This document shows, one piece after another, positions 1 through 6,436 of a stretch of 10,390 nucleotides of DNA. Each line of letters begins with the position of its first letter. The first letter of the stretch is position 1. The position numbers were made by a program, and so were the translations under genes. The notes beneath the pieces were generated by a model that saw nothing but the letters and a program-made list of their open reading frames with translations, was not told the DNA's origin and ran no database searches. The stretch is from Pseudomonadota bacterium (lineage in GTDB: Bacteria > Pseudomonadota > Alphaproteobacteria > Acetobacterales > Acetobacteraceae): assembly GCA_021784255.1 (NCBI GenBank), contig JAJXSZ010000082.1, forward strand, positions 1 to 10,390, in the 5' to 3' direction.

Positions 1-92
1 TTCGCTCCGGCGCCCGGGCGCGCCGCCGCTGGCGGCGCCGCCCGTGCCAGGCCGGTGGAGGGCGCGAACGGCACCACGGCCGCGGCCAACAT
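1..92 (-). CDS. Possible N-terminus of an exported protein, cut by the window edge
   Basis: A minus-strand frame opens at an ATG at 92-90 and stays open to the left edge (30 complete codons). It begins MLAAAVVPFAPSTGLARAAPP and continues Ala/Pro-rich, which resembles the hydrophobic core and Ala-X-Ala region of a secretion signal. There is no positively charged start to the segment and no clear Shine-Dalgarno sequence before the ATG; the only purine-rich match, CAGGAG, lies about 50 bases upstream. I cannot name the product. In DNA this GC-rich, a short open frame rich in alanine is easily produced by chance, so the call is weak. It would be transcribed in the same direction as the sugar operon that ends at 191. 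Confidence 0.2.
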   Translation of the reverse strand, partial: MLAAAVVPFAPSTGLARAAPPAAARPGAGA

Positions 93-190
93 GCCGGCGA
101 TGGCCGCACCATCCGTTGGCCCCGGGACGCAGGCGCGCGTCTCCTGGCAAAAAAATTCGGTAACCGGGCGGGATTTTCCGCCGCTCGTGT

Positions 191-1003
191 TCACAAGCGA
201 TAAACGGCGGCGGCGTTCGCGCCGAGGATGGCGGCATGGGTGGACGGCGCCAGCAGCGCCATCGTCGCGTCGCGCCAGGCGGCATAGCCACCGGCGAGGT
301 TCACCACCGGCCAGTCGCTGCCCCACAGCAGTCGCGCCGGACCGAAGGTCGCCAGCAGGTGATCCGTGAACGGCCGCAACCGTGCGGTCGTCCAGCCGGC
401 GCCAGCCTCGGTCACAAGGCCGGAAAACTTGCAGCTCCAGCGCGTCGCGGCGGCGATGACCGCCATCTCCTCGGCCCAGGGATGCAGCGCGGCATTCGCG
501 ATGCCCGGCTTCGCGGCATGGTCGATCACCGCCGTGAGGTCGGGATGGCGGCGCGCAAGCTCCGGCAGCAGCTTCAGGTGGCGCGGCGTGACGAGCAGGT
601 CGAGGGTGAGCCCCGCACGGGCCATCGCGGCGAGCGCCGGCTGCACCTCGGGGCGGAGAATCCATTCTGTCTCCGGAATGTCCTGCAGCATCGGTCGCAG
701 GCCCTTGAGCAGCGGATCGCGCGCCAGCCCGGCGACGCGCCGCGGCGCCTCGGGAGCCGCGAGATCCGTCCAGCCGACGACGCCGCGCACGAGGCCGCCG
801 GAGGCGCGCGCCGTCTCCAGGAGGAAGAGCGTTTCCGCCTCGGTGGGCGCGGCCTGCACCAGCACGGTCGCGGCGATGCCGCCCAGCAGCGGGCGCAGAT
901 CGGCCAGGCCGTAGTCGCGATGGATCGCCAGGTCGGGCGTCAGCCAGCCATAATCGCCGCGGTCGAGGCGCCAGACGTGATGATGGGCGTCGATCAGCAT
1001 CAT
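191..1003 (-). CDS. COG3618 amidohydrolase-family sugar lactonase (L-fuconolactonase-like)
   Basis: This 270-residue protein is a metal-dependent-hydrolase-fold (TIM barrel) enzyme of the amidohydrolase 2 / COG3618 family. The family includes L-fucono-, L-rhamnono- and galactaro-lactonases and the pyrone dicarboxylate hydrolase LigI. Visible hallmarks are the N-terminal strand with IDAHHHVW (residues 4-11), VIDHAAKP (159-166), WGSDWPV (227-233) and the closing GANAAAVYRL, and the length fits the family. The first of two consecutive ATGs is used as the start; it overlaps the TGA of the upstream aldo/keto reductase gene as ATGA, so translation is probably coupled. Following a sugar mutarotase and a sugar dehydrogenase, the expected role is hydrolysis of the aldonolactone made by the dehydrogenase to the free acid, in the cytoplasm. 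L-fuconolactone is the best guess, from the fucU neighbour. A lactone of a related sugar is possible, because substrate cannot be read from these motifs. Confidence 0.85.
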   Translation of the reverse strand: MMLIDAHHHVWRLDRGDYGWLTPDLAIHRDYGLADLRPLLGGIAATVLVQAAPTEAETLFLLETARASGGLVRGVVGWTDLAAPEAPRRVAGLARDPLLKGLRPMLQDIPETEWILRPEVQPALAAMARAGLTLDLLVTPRHLKLLPELARRHPDLTAVIDHAAKPGIANAALHPWAEEMAVIAAATRWSCKFSGLVTEAGAGWTTARLRPFTDHLLATFGPARLLWGSDWPVVNLAGGYAAWRDATMALLAPSTHAAILGANAAAVYRL

Positions 1004-1974
1004 GGCTCCACGGGGGTCGGCGCCTGGTCGGGCAGCAGGCCCGATCGTTTCAGATCCGACCAGAGTGCCGGCGGCACCGGCAGGCGCATCATCGCCGCAT
1101 TCTCCCGCACCTCCCCCGGTGAGCGGGCGCCGGGGATGACGGCGGCGACCACGGGATGGGCGGCGCAGAAGCGCAGCGCCGCGGCTTTGAGCGGGACGCC
1201 ATGACGCGTGCAGACTGCCTCGAGCGCCCTGGCGCGGGCGACGATTCCGGCCGGCGCGGTCTCGTAGTTGAAGGTGGTGCCGCCGGCGAGCAGACCGGAA
1301 TTATAGGGTCCTCCGAGCACGACGCGCGCGCCGCGCGCGGCGCAGGCGGGAAAGAGCCGGGCCAGCGCCGTGTGGTCGAGCAGCGTGTAGCGCCCGGCGA
1401 TGAGGAACACGTCCGGGCGTGCCCGCTCCAGTGCCAGCAACGCCGGCTCGATGCGGTTGATGCCCAGGCCCCAGCCGAGAATCTCGCCGCGCTCGCGCAT
1501 GGCGGTGAGCACCTGCGCGGCGCCTGACATTGCTTCCTCAAAACGATCCTTCCAGGCCGGACCGTGCCAGTCCTCCGCGACGTCATGGATATAGGCGATA
1601 TCCAGGCGGCGCAGGCCCAGGCGCTGCAGGCTGTCGGCCAACGAGCGGACGGTGCCGGCGGCGGAGTAGTCGATGCGGCGGCGGAACGGCAGCGGATCGA
1701 AGAAACCCTCGTCCGGGTTGGGCACGTCCGCGGGTTCCAGCAGGCGGCCGACCTTGGTCGAGAGCAGATAGTCGTCGCGCGGCCGCCCGCGCAGCGCGGC
1801 GCCGAGCCGGTGCTCGGCAAGGCCGGCGCCGTAATGCGGTGCGGTGTCGAAATGGCGCACGCCCTGCTCCCAGGCCGCCGCGACGGTGGCCGCGGCGATG
1901 GGCTCGGGAATCGGCGCGTAGAGATTGCCGAGCGGCGCCGAGCCGAAGCCGAGCGGGCCGCGCAACCCGGTCAC
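1000..1974 (-). CDS. Aldo/keto reductase, probable L-fucose / D-threo-aldose 1-dehydrogenase
   Basis: This 324-residue aldo/keto reductase has the full catalytic tetrad: Asp43 and Tyr48 in FDTAPHYG, Lys74 in LLSTKVGR, and His130 in YIHD. The opening GFGSAPLGNLY and the RLGLRRLDIAYIHD segment are typical of the D-threo-aldose 1-dehydrogenase / L-fucose dehydrogenase subgroup. These enzymes oxidise the pyranose C1 with NAD(P)+ to the 1,5-lactone. The start is GTG at 1974-1972, sharing GTGA with the fucU stop; the 3' end shares ATGA with the lactonase start. All three genes are therefore likely on one mRNA with coupled translation. The order mutarotase, dehydrogenase, lactonase matches the first three steps of the oxidative L-fucose pathway known from Xanthomonas and others. 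Pyridoxal or other aldehyde reductase activity is an alternative, but the subgroup motifs and neighbours favour sugar oxidation. Confidence 0.87.
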   Translation of the reverse strand: MTGLRGPLGFGSAPLGNLYAPIPEPIAAATVAAAWEQGVRHFDTAPHYGAGLAEHRLGAALRGRPRDDYLLSTKVGRLLEPADVPNPDEGFFDPLPFRRRIDYSAAGTVRSLADSLQRLGLRRLDIAYIHDVAEDWHGPAWKDRFEEAMSGAAQVLTAMRERGEILGWGLGINRIEPALLALERARPDVFLIAGRYTLLDHTALARLFPACAARGARVVLGGPYNSGLLAGGTTFNYETAPAGIVARARALEAVCTRHGVPLKAAALRFCAAHPVVAAVIPGARSPGEVRENAAMMRLPVPPALWSDLKRSGLLPDQAPTPVEP

Positions 1975-2396
1975 CGGGCCGCCCCCGCATCGGGCGGCAC
2001 GACGCCCTTGGTGAGCAGGATGTTGCCGTAGAAGCGCCGCTCGCCGGTGGCGACGACGGCAAAACAGGCCTCGGCGGCGGCATAGAACGCGTGGCGTTCG
2101 AGCGACGTCGGTGCGGGGCCGCCGCGGGCCGCGAGCACGGCGGCCATCGCGGCCGCCACGGGCGGCAGCGCCGTGGCGTCGCCGATCACCTGCATCGTCG
2201 CCGCGGCTTCGACCGGCAGCACACTGAGCACGGCATCGAGTGCCCGCGGCGCATCGACGCCGGCGAGCGCAATCAGTCGCCGGCCGCGGGTCGCCGGGTA
2301 GTTGGCGTCCACCAGCGCGATGCGCTCGCCATGGCCCATGGCGGCGAGCGCGTGCAGGAGATCGGGGGTCAGCACCGGATCGAGGCCGATGAGCAT
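1971..2396 (-). CDS. fucU: FucU/RbsD-family sugar mutarotase (L-fucose mutarotase)
   Basis: This 141-residue protein belongs to the RbsD/FucU family, which interconverts alpha and beta anomers of free sugars. Two blocks resemble E. coli FucU from end to end. One is LLHALAAMGHGERIALVDANYPA (residues 13-35), with the MGHG histidine at 22 and Asp30. The other is RHAFYAAAEACF...TGERRFYGNILLTKGVVP (101-135). The FYGNILL pattern with an aromatic-Gly-Asn-Ile-Leu core is characteristic of FucU. The start at 2396 gives the family length. The frame stays open much further upstream, but that extension runs antisense into the glycosyltransferase gene and has no family resemblance. It is first in a three-gene operon and overlaps the dehydrogenase start by 4 bp. 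It would supply the anomer that the dehydrogenase prefers. Substrate (fucose rather than ribose) is inferred from FucU-like motifs and the neighbours. Confidence 0.9.
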   Translation of the reverse strand: MLIGLDPVLTPDLLHALAAMGHGERIALVDANYPATRGRRLIALAGVDAPRALDAVLSVLPVEAAATMQVIGDATALPPVAAAMAAVLAARGGPAPTSLERHAFYAAAEACFAVVATGERRFYGNILLTKGVVPPDAGAAR

Positions 2397-2499
2397 GGCA
2401 GTTCCCGAAGACGTTTCCTTGGTCCGCAGCAGGCTGGCGCCAAGCCGGGCCGGGCGCAACAGGCTAGCGGCACGCCCGTTCCCGTGGCATGCGGCGGTC
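2397..2499. promoter_or_regulatory. Divergent promoter region between the sugar operon and the glycosyltransferase gene
   Basis: These 103 bp separate the starts of two oppositely transcribed units, so promoters for both should lie here. I could not find a convincing -35/-10 pair in either direction. The region contains a pair of 14-bp direct repeats, listed separately, which could bind a regulator. Confidence 0.5.
2426..2469. repeat. Imperfect 14-bp direct repeat pair, possible operator
   Basis: GCAGCAGGCTGGCG at 2426-2439 and GCAACAGGCTAGCG at 2456-2469 match at 12 of 14 positions and start exactly 30 bp apart, about three helical turns. They sit in the intergenic region between fucU and the glycosyltransferase gene. 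The spacing suits two protein protomers on one DNA face, but chance similarity in GC-rich DNA is possible. Confidence 0.35.
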
Positions 2500-3585
2500 A
2501 TGGCGGAGCTGGCAGTCATTATTCCGGTGCTCAACGAGGGCGACAATGTCGCCCCGCTGGTCGTCGCCCTGGACCACGCGCTTGCCGGCATCGACTGGGA
2601 AGCGATCTTCGTCGATGACGATTCCGTCGACGGCACGCGCGAGGCGGTGGCAAAGGCCGCGGCCGGCGACCGGCGGGTGCGACTGGTGCACCGCATCGGC
2701 CGGCGCGGGCTTTCCTCCGCCTTCATCGAGGGGGCGAATGCGTCGCTCGCCCCGTTCATCGCCGCGATGGACGGCGACCTGCAGCATGACGAGCGCATCC
2801 TGCCGCGCATGCTCGAGGCGCTGCGCGATGGCGCCGAGATCGCGATCGGCAGCCGTTATGTCGAGGGCGGCGGCGTCGGCGACTGGGACGCGACGCGGGC
2901 AGGCATGTCGAGCTTCGCCACCAGGCTCTCGCAGGTCCTGCTCAAGGTGCAGGTGGCCGACCCGATGAGCGGCTTCTTCATGATCCGCCGCGACACCTAC
3001 GAGCGCGCGGTGCGGCGGCTTTCGGCGATGGGCTTCAAGATCCTGCTCGATCTCATCGCCTCGCTGCCGGCGCCGCCCAGGATCGTCGAGGTGCCTTACA
3101 CGTTCCGCGCCCGGCTCGCGGGCGAATCCAAGATGAACGTCTCGGTGATGCTCGACTACGCCCTGCTGCTCCTCGACAAGATGCTGCGCCAGACCGTGCC
3201 GGTGCGTTTCGTGCTGTTCGCGATCGTGGGCCTGGTCGGGCTTGTCGGGCATCTCGCGGTGCTGCGGCTGGGGCTGGCCGGCGGCCTCGGCTTCACCCTC
3301 GCACAGGCGGTGGCGACCGCGGTCGCGATCTACGCCAATTTCGAGCTCGACAACGTCATCACCTTCGGCGACCTGCGCCTGCGCGGCCGGCGCAAGCTGC
3401 GCGGGCTCGTCGTCTTCGCCGCGATCTGCTCGGTGGGAGCGATCGGCAATCTCGGCGTCGCGGATTTCCTCGTCGGCACCTCACACGAAGCCTGGTGGGT
3501 CGGCGGCGTCGCCGGCGCGGTGATGAGCCTGGTGTGGAACTACGCGGTCGGCGCGACCTTCACGTGGCGGCGGCGTTTCGCCTGA
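2500..3585 (+). CDS. GT2 glycosyltransferase (dolichol-phosphate mannosyltransferase-like) fused to a GtrA-like membrane domain
   Basis: This 361-residue protein has two parts. Residues 1-230 form a DPM1-like GT2 domain: IPVLNEGDNV (8-17), VDDDSVDGT (38-46), the metal-binding MDGDLQHDE (90-98) with Asp91 and Asp93, GSRY (117-120) and DPMSGFFMIRR (154-164). Residues 234-358 form a GtrA-like domain with about four membrane segments (near 234-258, 263-283, 300-325 and 333-355) and the GtrA-type sequences NFELDNVITF (280-289) and WNYAVGATFTWR (346-357). Such fusions are thought to transfer a sugar from a nucleotide donor to a polyprenyl phosphate at the cytoplasmic membrane, for glycan or lipid modification. 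The donor and acceptor are not readable. The first in-frame ATG near the conserved N-terminus is used; an ATG far upstream lies antisense within fucU and is rejected. This is the only plus-strand gene, and its last 26 bp overlap the convergent trmB end. Confidence 0.9.
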   Translation: MAELAVIIPVLNEGDNVAPLVVALDHALAGIDWEAIFVDDDSVDGTREAVAKAAAGDRRVRLVHRIGRRGLSSAFIEGANASLAPFIAAMDGDLQHDERILPRMLEALRDGAEIAIGSRYVEGGGVGDWDATRAGMSSFATRLSQVLLKVQVADPMSGFFMIRRDTYERAVRRLSAMGFKILLDLIASLPAPPRIVEVPYTFRARLAGESKMNVSVMLDYALLLLDKMLRQTVPVRFVLFAIVGLVGLVGHLAVLRLGLAGGLGFTLAQAVATAVAIYANFELDNVITFGDLRLRGRRKLRGLVVFAAICSVGAIGNLGVADFLVGTSHEAWWVGGVAGAVMSLVWNYAVGATFTWRRRFA

Positions 3586-4258
3586 GCTCCCACCACAGCG
3601 GCCGGCGGCCCGCGGCGACCGCCTTCGCCTCGTAGCGCGTCGGCGGCCAGCCGGCAGGGCGCTCGGTGGCCGGCGGCGGCACCTCGAAGAAATGTTGCGC
3701 CGCCAGAACGTCAGCGGTCCAGGCCTGATAGACGGGATCGTCCGTGCCGATGCGCCAGACGCCGCCGGGTCTGATGACGCGGGCCAGCTCGACGACGTTG
3801 GCCGGATGCACGAAACGGCGCCGCGCGTGGCGCGCCTTGGGCCAGGGGTCGGGGAACATCAGCGCCAGGCCATCGAGCGAGGCGGCCGGCAGGGCGTGGA
3901 TCAGCGGCCGCGCATCCTCTGCCCAGAGGCGCAGATTGGGCGGTAGCGCACCCGTTTCCTCCATCCCCTCCGCGACCAGCTTCGCCAGCAGGGAACAGAT
4001 GCCGTTCGCATAGACCTCGCAGGCGATGAGGCCGGTGCGCGGGTGCGCGGCGATCTGCGCCAGGGCGTGCTCGCCGCCGCCGAAGCCGACCTCGAGCCAC
4101 AGCCATTCCGGACGCGGCGCGAAGGCGGCCAGCGGATCCGCCGCCTGCGCCGCATCGAAGCGCAGGCGCGGCAGCGTCACCTCCAGCAGCTTCCTCTGCC
4201 GGGGCCGCAGCGCGTGGCCGCGGCTGCGGCCGTAGAGCCGCTCCGCCGGCGGCTTCAG
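3560..4258 (-). CDS. trmB: tRNA (guanine-N7-)-methyltransferase TrmB, probable CTG start
   Basis: TrmB uses S-adenosylmethionine to make 7-methylguanosine at position 46 of the tRNA variable loop. Counting from the proposed start (232 residues), the family marks are LYGRSRGHALRPRQ (8-21), the SAM-binding LEVGFGGGEH (55-64), the hallmark FPDPWPKARHARRR (135-148), GTDDPVYQAW (171-180) and PTRYEAKAVAAGR (206-218). No ATG, GTG or TTG precedes the conserved N-terminal block in this frame after the metK stop. The nearest standard start is a GTG at residue 27, which would remove that block. The best candidate is CTG at 4258-4256, sharing CTGA with the metK stop and consistent with coupled translation. 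metK makes the cofactor that TrmB consumes. The 3' end overlaps the convergent glycosyltransferase gene. Function is secure; the start is inference. Confidence 0.9.
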   Translation of the reverse strand: MKPPAERLYGRSRGHALRPRQRKLLEVTLPRLRFDAAQAADPLAAFAPRPEWLWLEVGFGGGEHALAQIAAHPRTGLIACEVYANGICSLLAKLVAEGMEETGALPPNLRLWAEDARPLIHALPAASLDGLALMFPDPWPKARHARRRFVHPANVVELARVIRPGGVWRIGTDDPVYQAWTADVLAAQHFFEVPPPATERPAGWPPTRYEAKAVAAGRRPLWWELRRNAAAT

Positions 4259-5442
4259 CGCCCGAAGGCCCGCTTCAGCTCCGCCACCAGGTCGGTCCGC
4301 TCCCAGGTGAAGGTGCCCCTCTCCTCGTCCGGATCGCGGCCGAAATGACCATAGGCGGACGTCACGGCATAGATCGGACGGTTGAGGTGCAGGTGCTCGC
4401 GGATGCCGCGCGGGGACAGATTCATCAGGTCGCGCAGCGTCTTCTCGACCTTCGCCTCGTCGACATCCTTGCCCGTGCCGTGCAGGTCCACATAGACCGA
4501 GAGCGGATACGATACGCCGATCGCGTAGCTGATCTGCAGCGTGCAGCGATCCGCCAGGCCGGCGGCAACGACGTTCTTGGCGAGGTAGCGGCAGGCATAG
4601 GCGGCGGAACGGTCGACCTTGGTCGGATCCTTGCCGGAGAACGCGCCGCCGCCGTGCGGTGCGGCGCCGCCATAGGTATCGACGATGATCTTGCGCCCGG
4701 TGAGCCCGCAATCCCCGTCCGGTCCGCCGATGACGAACTTGCCGGTCGGGTTGATGTAGATCTCCTTCTCCGGCGGCATCCAGCCGCGCGGCAGGCTGCT
4801 CTCGATCACCGGCAGCAGCATGTGCTTGATCTCGGCCTGCTCGAGATGGTCCTCGTGCTGGGTCGAGACCACGATGGAGGTCGCGCCCACCGGCTTGCCG
4901 TCGACGTAGCGCAGCGTCACCTGGCTCTTGGAATCCGGCAGCAGGCCGCGCACCGAGATGTCATTGTTGCGGCGCATCTCGCTCATCCGGCGCAGGACCA
5001 GGTGCGCGTAGTAGAGCGGGGCCGGCATCAGCGACGGCGTCTCGGTGCAGGCATAGCCGAACATGATGCCCTGGTCGCCCGCGCCCTCGTCCTTGTTGCC
5101 GGCGGAATCGACGCCCTGGGCGATGTCCTGGGACTGGGCGTGCAGGTGCACCTGCACGTCGGCCAGGCGCCAGGAAAAGCCCTCCTGGTCATAGCCGATG
5201 TCGCGCACGGCCATGCGCGCGAGATGGGTGAGCAGCTCCGCCGTCACCGTATCCGGCCCGCGGGTCTCGCCGGCGAGGACGATGCGGTTGGTGGTCACCA
5301 GCGTTTCGCAGGCAACGCGCGAATAGGGATCGGCGGCGAGGAACGTGTCCAGGACGGTGTCGCTGATGCGGTCGGCGACCTTGTCCGGATGACCCTCGGA
5401 AACCGATTCCGAGGTGAAGAGATATTCGCCCTTGTTGCGCAT
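4255..5442 (-). CDS. metK: S-adenosylmethionine synthase MetK
   Basis: MetK condenses methionine and ATP into S-adenosylmethionine, releasing phosphate and pyrophosphate, in the cytoplasm; it is normally a homotetramer. The 395-residue length is usual. The sequence shows FTSESVSEGHPDKV (9-22) with the ATP-binding GHPDK, signature 1 GAGDQGIMFGY (120-130), and the glycine-rich signature 2 GGGAFSGKD (264-272). The ATG at 5442 is chosen because MRNKGEYLFTSES is the usual bacterial N-terminus; an in-frame ATG at 5481 would add 13 unconserved residues and run back through the leader hairpins. The gene follows dapB after 75 bp and overlaps the proposed trmB start by 4 bp. Its leader holds hairpins that could control expression (separate entry). 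Nothing in the protein is truncated or unusual. Confidence 0.97.
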   Translation of the reverse strand: MRNKGEYLFTSESVSEGHPDKVADRISDTVLDTFLAADPYSRVACETLVTTNRIVLAGETRGPDTVTAELLTHLARMAVRDIGYDQEGFSWRLADVQVHLHAQSQDIAQGVDSAGNKDEGAGDQGIMFGYACTETPSLMPAPLYYAHLVLRRMSEMRRNNDISVRGLLPDSKSQVTLRYVDGKPVGATSIVVSTQHEDHLEQAEIKHMLLPVIESSLPRGWMPPEKEIYINPTGKFVIGGPDGDCGLTGRKIIVDTYGGAAPHGGGAFSGKDPTKVDRSAAYACRYLAKNVVAAGLADRCTLQISYAIGVSYPLSVYVDLHGTGKDVDEAKVEKTLRDLMNLSPRGIREHLHLNRPIYAVTSAYGHFGRDPDEERGTFTWERTDLVAELKRAFGR

Positions 5443-5517
5443 TGCTGTCCGTCGCCCCGGCGTTGAAAACCGCCGGGTCAATGGCGGAAACCCCCCCTTG
5501 GGTCAAGGACGGGCGGG
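5443..5517 (-). promoter_or_regulatory. metK leader with two competing hairpins and repeated TTGACCC
   Basis: The 75-nt gap between the dapB stop and the metK ATG is structured on the transcribed strand. CCTTG-ACC-CAAGG (5508-5496) is a small inverted repeat followed by a run of seven G. Next, CCGCC (5487-5483) can pair with GGCGG (5474-5470). Alternatively, CCCGGCG (5477-5471) can pair with CGCCGGG (5462-5456) around an 8-nt loop. The two hairpins share bases and cannot form together. The second ends 13 nt before the ATG, close to the probable ribosome-binding site. TTGACCC occurs at 5506-5500 and 5481-5475. I could not match it to a SAM riboswitch class I know, and no U-tract follows, so any control would more likely act on translation. 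Confidence 0.4.
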
Positions 5518-6282
5518 TCAGGCGGGAGGCGCTATTCCGAGCACGTCCGCCATGCCGTAAAGGCCGGGCTGGCGGCGATGGATCCAGCGCGCCGCGCGGA
5601 CGGCGCCGGTGGCGAAGGCCCGGCGGTCGAAGGCACGGTGGCTGAGCGCGATATGTTCGGTCGGCGAGGCGAAGAGCAGCGTGTGCTCGCCCACCACCTG
5701 GCCGCCACGCAGGGCCGCAAACCCGATAGCGCCGGCGGTGCGCGCTCCGGTGTGCCCGTCCCGCCCGCTCTCCATATGGCCCTCGAGCGGGTGGCCCCGC
5801 CCACGAGCGACGGCACGCCCCATGGCCATGGCGGTACCGGACGGGGCGTCCACCTTCTGGCGGTGGTGCATCTCCAGGATCTCGGCGTCATAGGCCTCGG
5901 CCGGGAGGGCGGCCGCCATGCGCTCGGCCAGCGCCAGCACCAGGTTCACGCCGGGCGAGAAATTGGCCGCGTAGACGATGGGCACCCGGCGCGCCGCCTC
6001 GGCCAGCACCGCCTCGTCCGCGGCCGAGAGCCCGGTGGTGCCGATCACATAGGCGCAGCCAGCCGCGGCGACGGCGCGGGCATTGGCCGCGGCGGCCGAG
6101 GCGTGGGAAAAATCCACCACCACGTCGGCCGCCGCGGCGAGTGCGCCGATGTCGGCCCAACGCCCCTCGCCGGGCTCGCGATCGACGCCGCCGGCAAGCT
6201 TCAGCCCCGCCGCCGCGACTTCCTCCGCCACCAGCCTGCCCATCCGCCCGGCGATGCCGGATATACCGATGCCCTTGTCCAT
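5518..6282 (-). CDS. dapB: 4-hydroxy-tetrahydrodipicolinate reductase DapB
   Basis: DapB reduces hydroxy-tetrahydrodipicolinate to tetrahydrodipicolinate with NAD(P)H in the diaminopimelate/lysine pathway, so it feeds both protein lysine and peptidoglycan. The 254-residue protein has a Rossmann nucleotide-binding start, GISGIAGRMGR (6-16), VDFSH (56-60), GTTG (81-84), NFSPGVN (107-113), and the substrate-binding and catalytic segment EMHHRQKVDAPSGTA (137-151), which includes the HH pair and DAPSGT. It ends with the usual GLYGMADVLG (240-249). The ATG at 6282 gives the normal N-terminus, but I see no Shine-Dalgarno sequence just upstream. It lies 196 bp downstream of dnaJ on the same strand and 75 bp upstream of metK, so it may be transcribed either with the chaperone genes or from its own promoter in the gap. 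Confidence 0.96.
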   Translation of the reverse strand: MDKGIGISGIAGRMGRLVAEEVAAAGLKLAGGVDREPGEGRWADIGALAAAADVVVDFSHASAAAANARAVAAAGCAYVIGTTGLSAADEAVLAEAARRVPIVYAANFSPGVNLVLALAERMAAALPAEAYDAEILEMHHRQKVDAPSGTAMAMGRAVARGRGHPLEGHMESGRDGHTGARTAGAIGFAALRGGQVVGEHTLLFASPTEHIALSHRAFDRRAFATGAVRAARWIHRRQPGLYGMADVLGIAPPA

Positions 6283-6436
6283 AGGCCGACACTGCGCGGC
6301 GTCTGCGTGCCGGGCAAGGGCGGGACACGCGTGGCGCCGACCGGCCCAGGAACGGCAGAGCAGATCCGACCCGAGGGATTCATCGGGCCGGATTTCCTGC
6401 GCTGGGAAACGTGGCCGCCAGAGCAATTTGCCGCCG

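Noticed and set aside
144..182. Run of seven T on the minus strand (157-151) near a short GGCGG/CCGCC stem, considered as a terminator for the sugar operon
   Set aside because: The stem is only 5 bp and the T run begins about 11 nt after it, too far for an intrinsic terminator.
2302..2499. Upstream extension of the glycosyltransferase to an ATG at 2302
   Set aside because: It would run antisense through fucU and add sequence unrelated to GT2 enzymes; the conserved fold starts right after the ATG at 2500.
1971..2810. Longer fucU frame with an N-terminal extension reaching into the glycosyltransferase gene
   Set aside because: The added residues are Arg/Ser-rich antisense of a conserved gene, and the family starts at MLIGLDPVLTPDLLHAL (2396).
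5443..5517. Known SAM riboswitch class upstream of metK
   Set aside because: I could not recognise the conserved cores of SAM-I, SAM-II or SAM/SAH riboswitches; only generic hairpins are visible. A covariance-model search would settle it.
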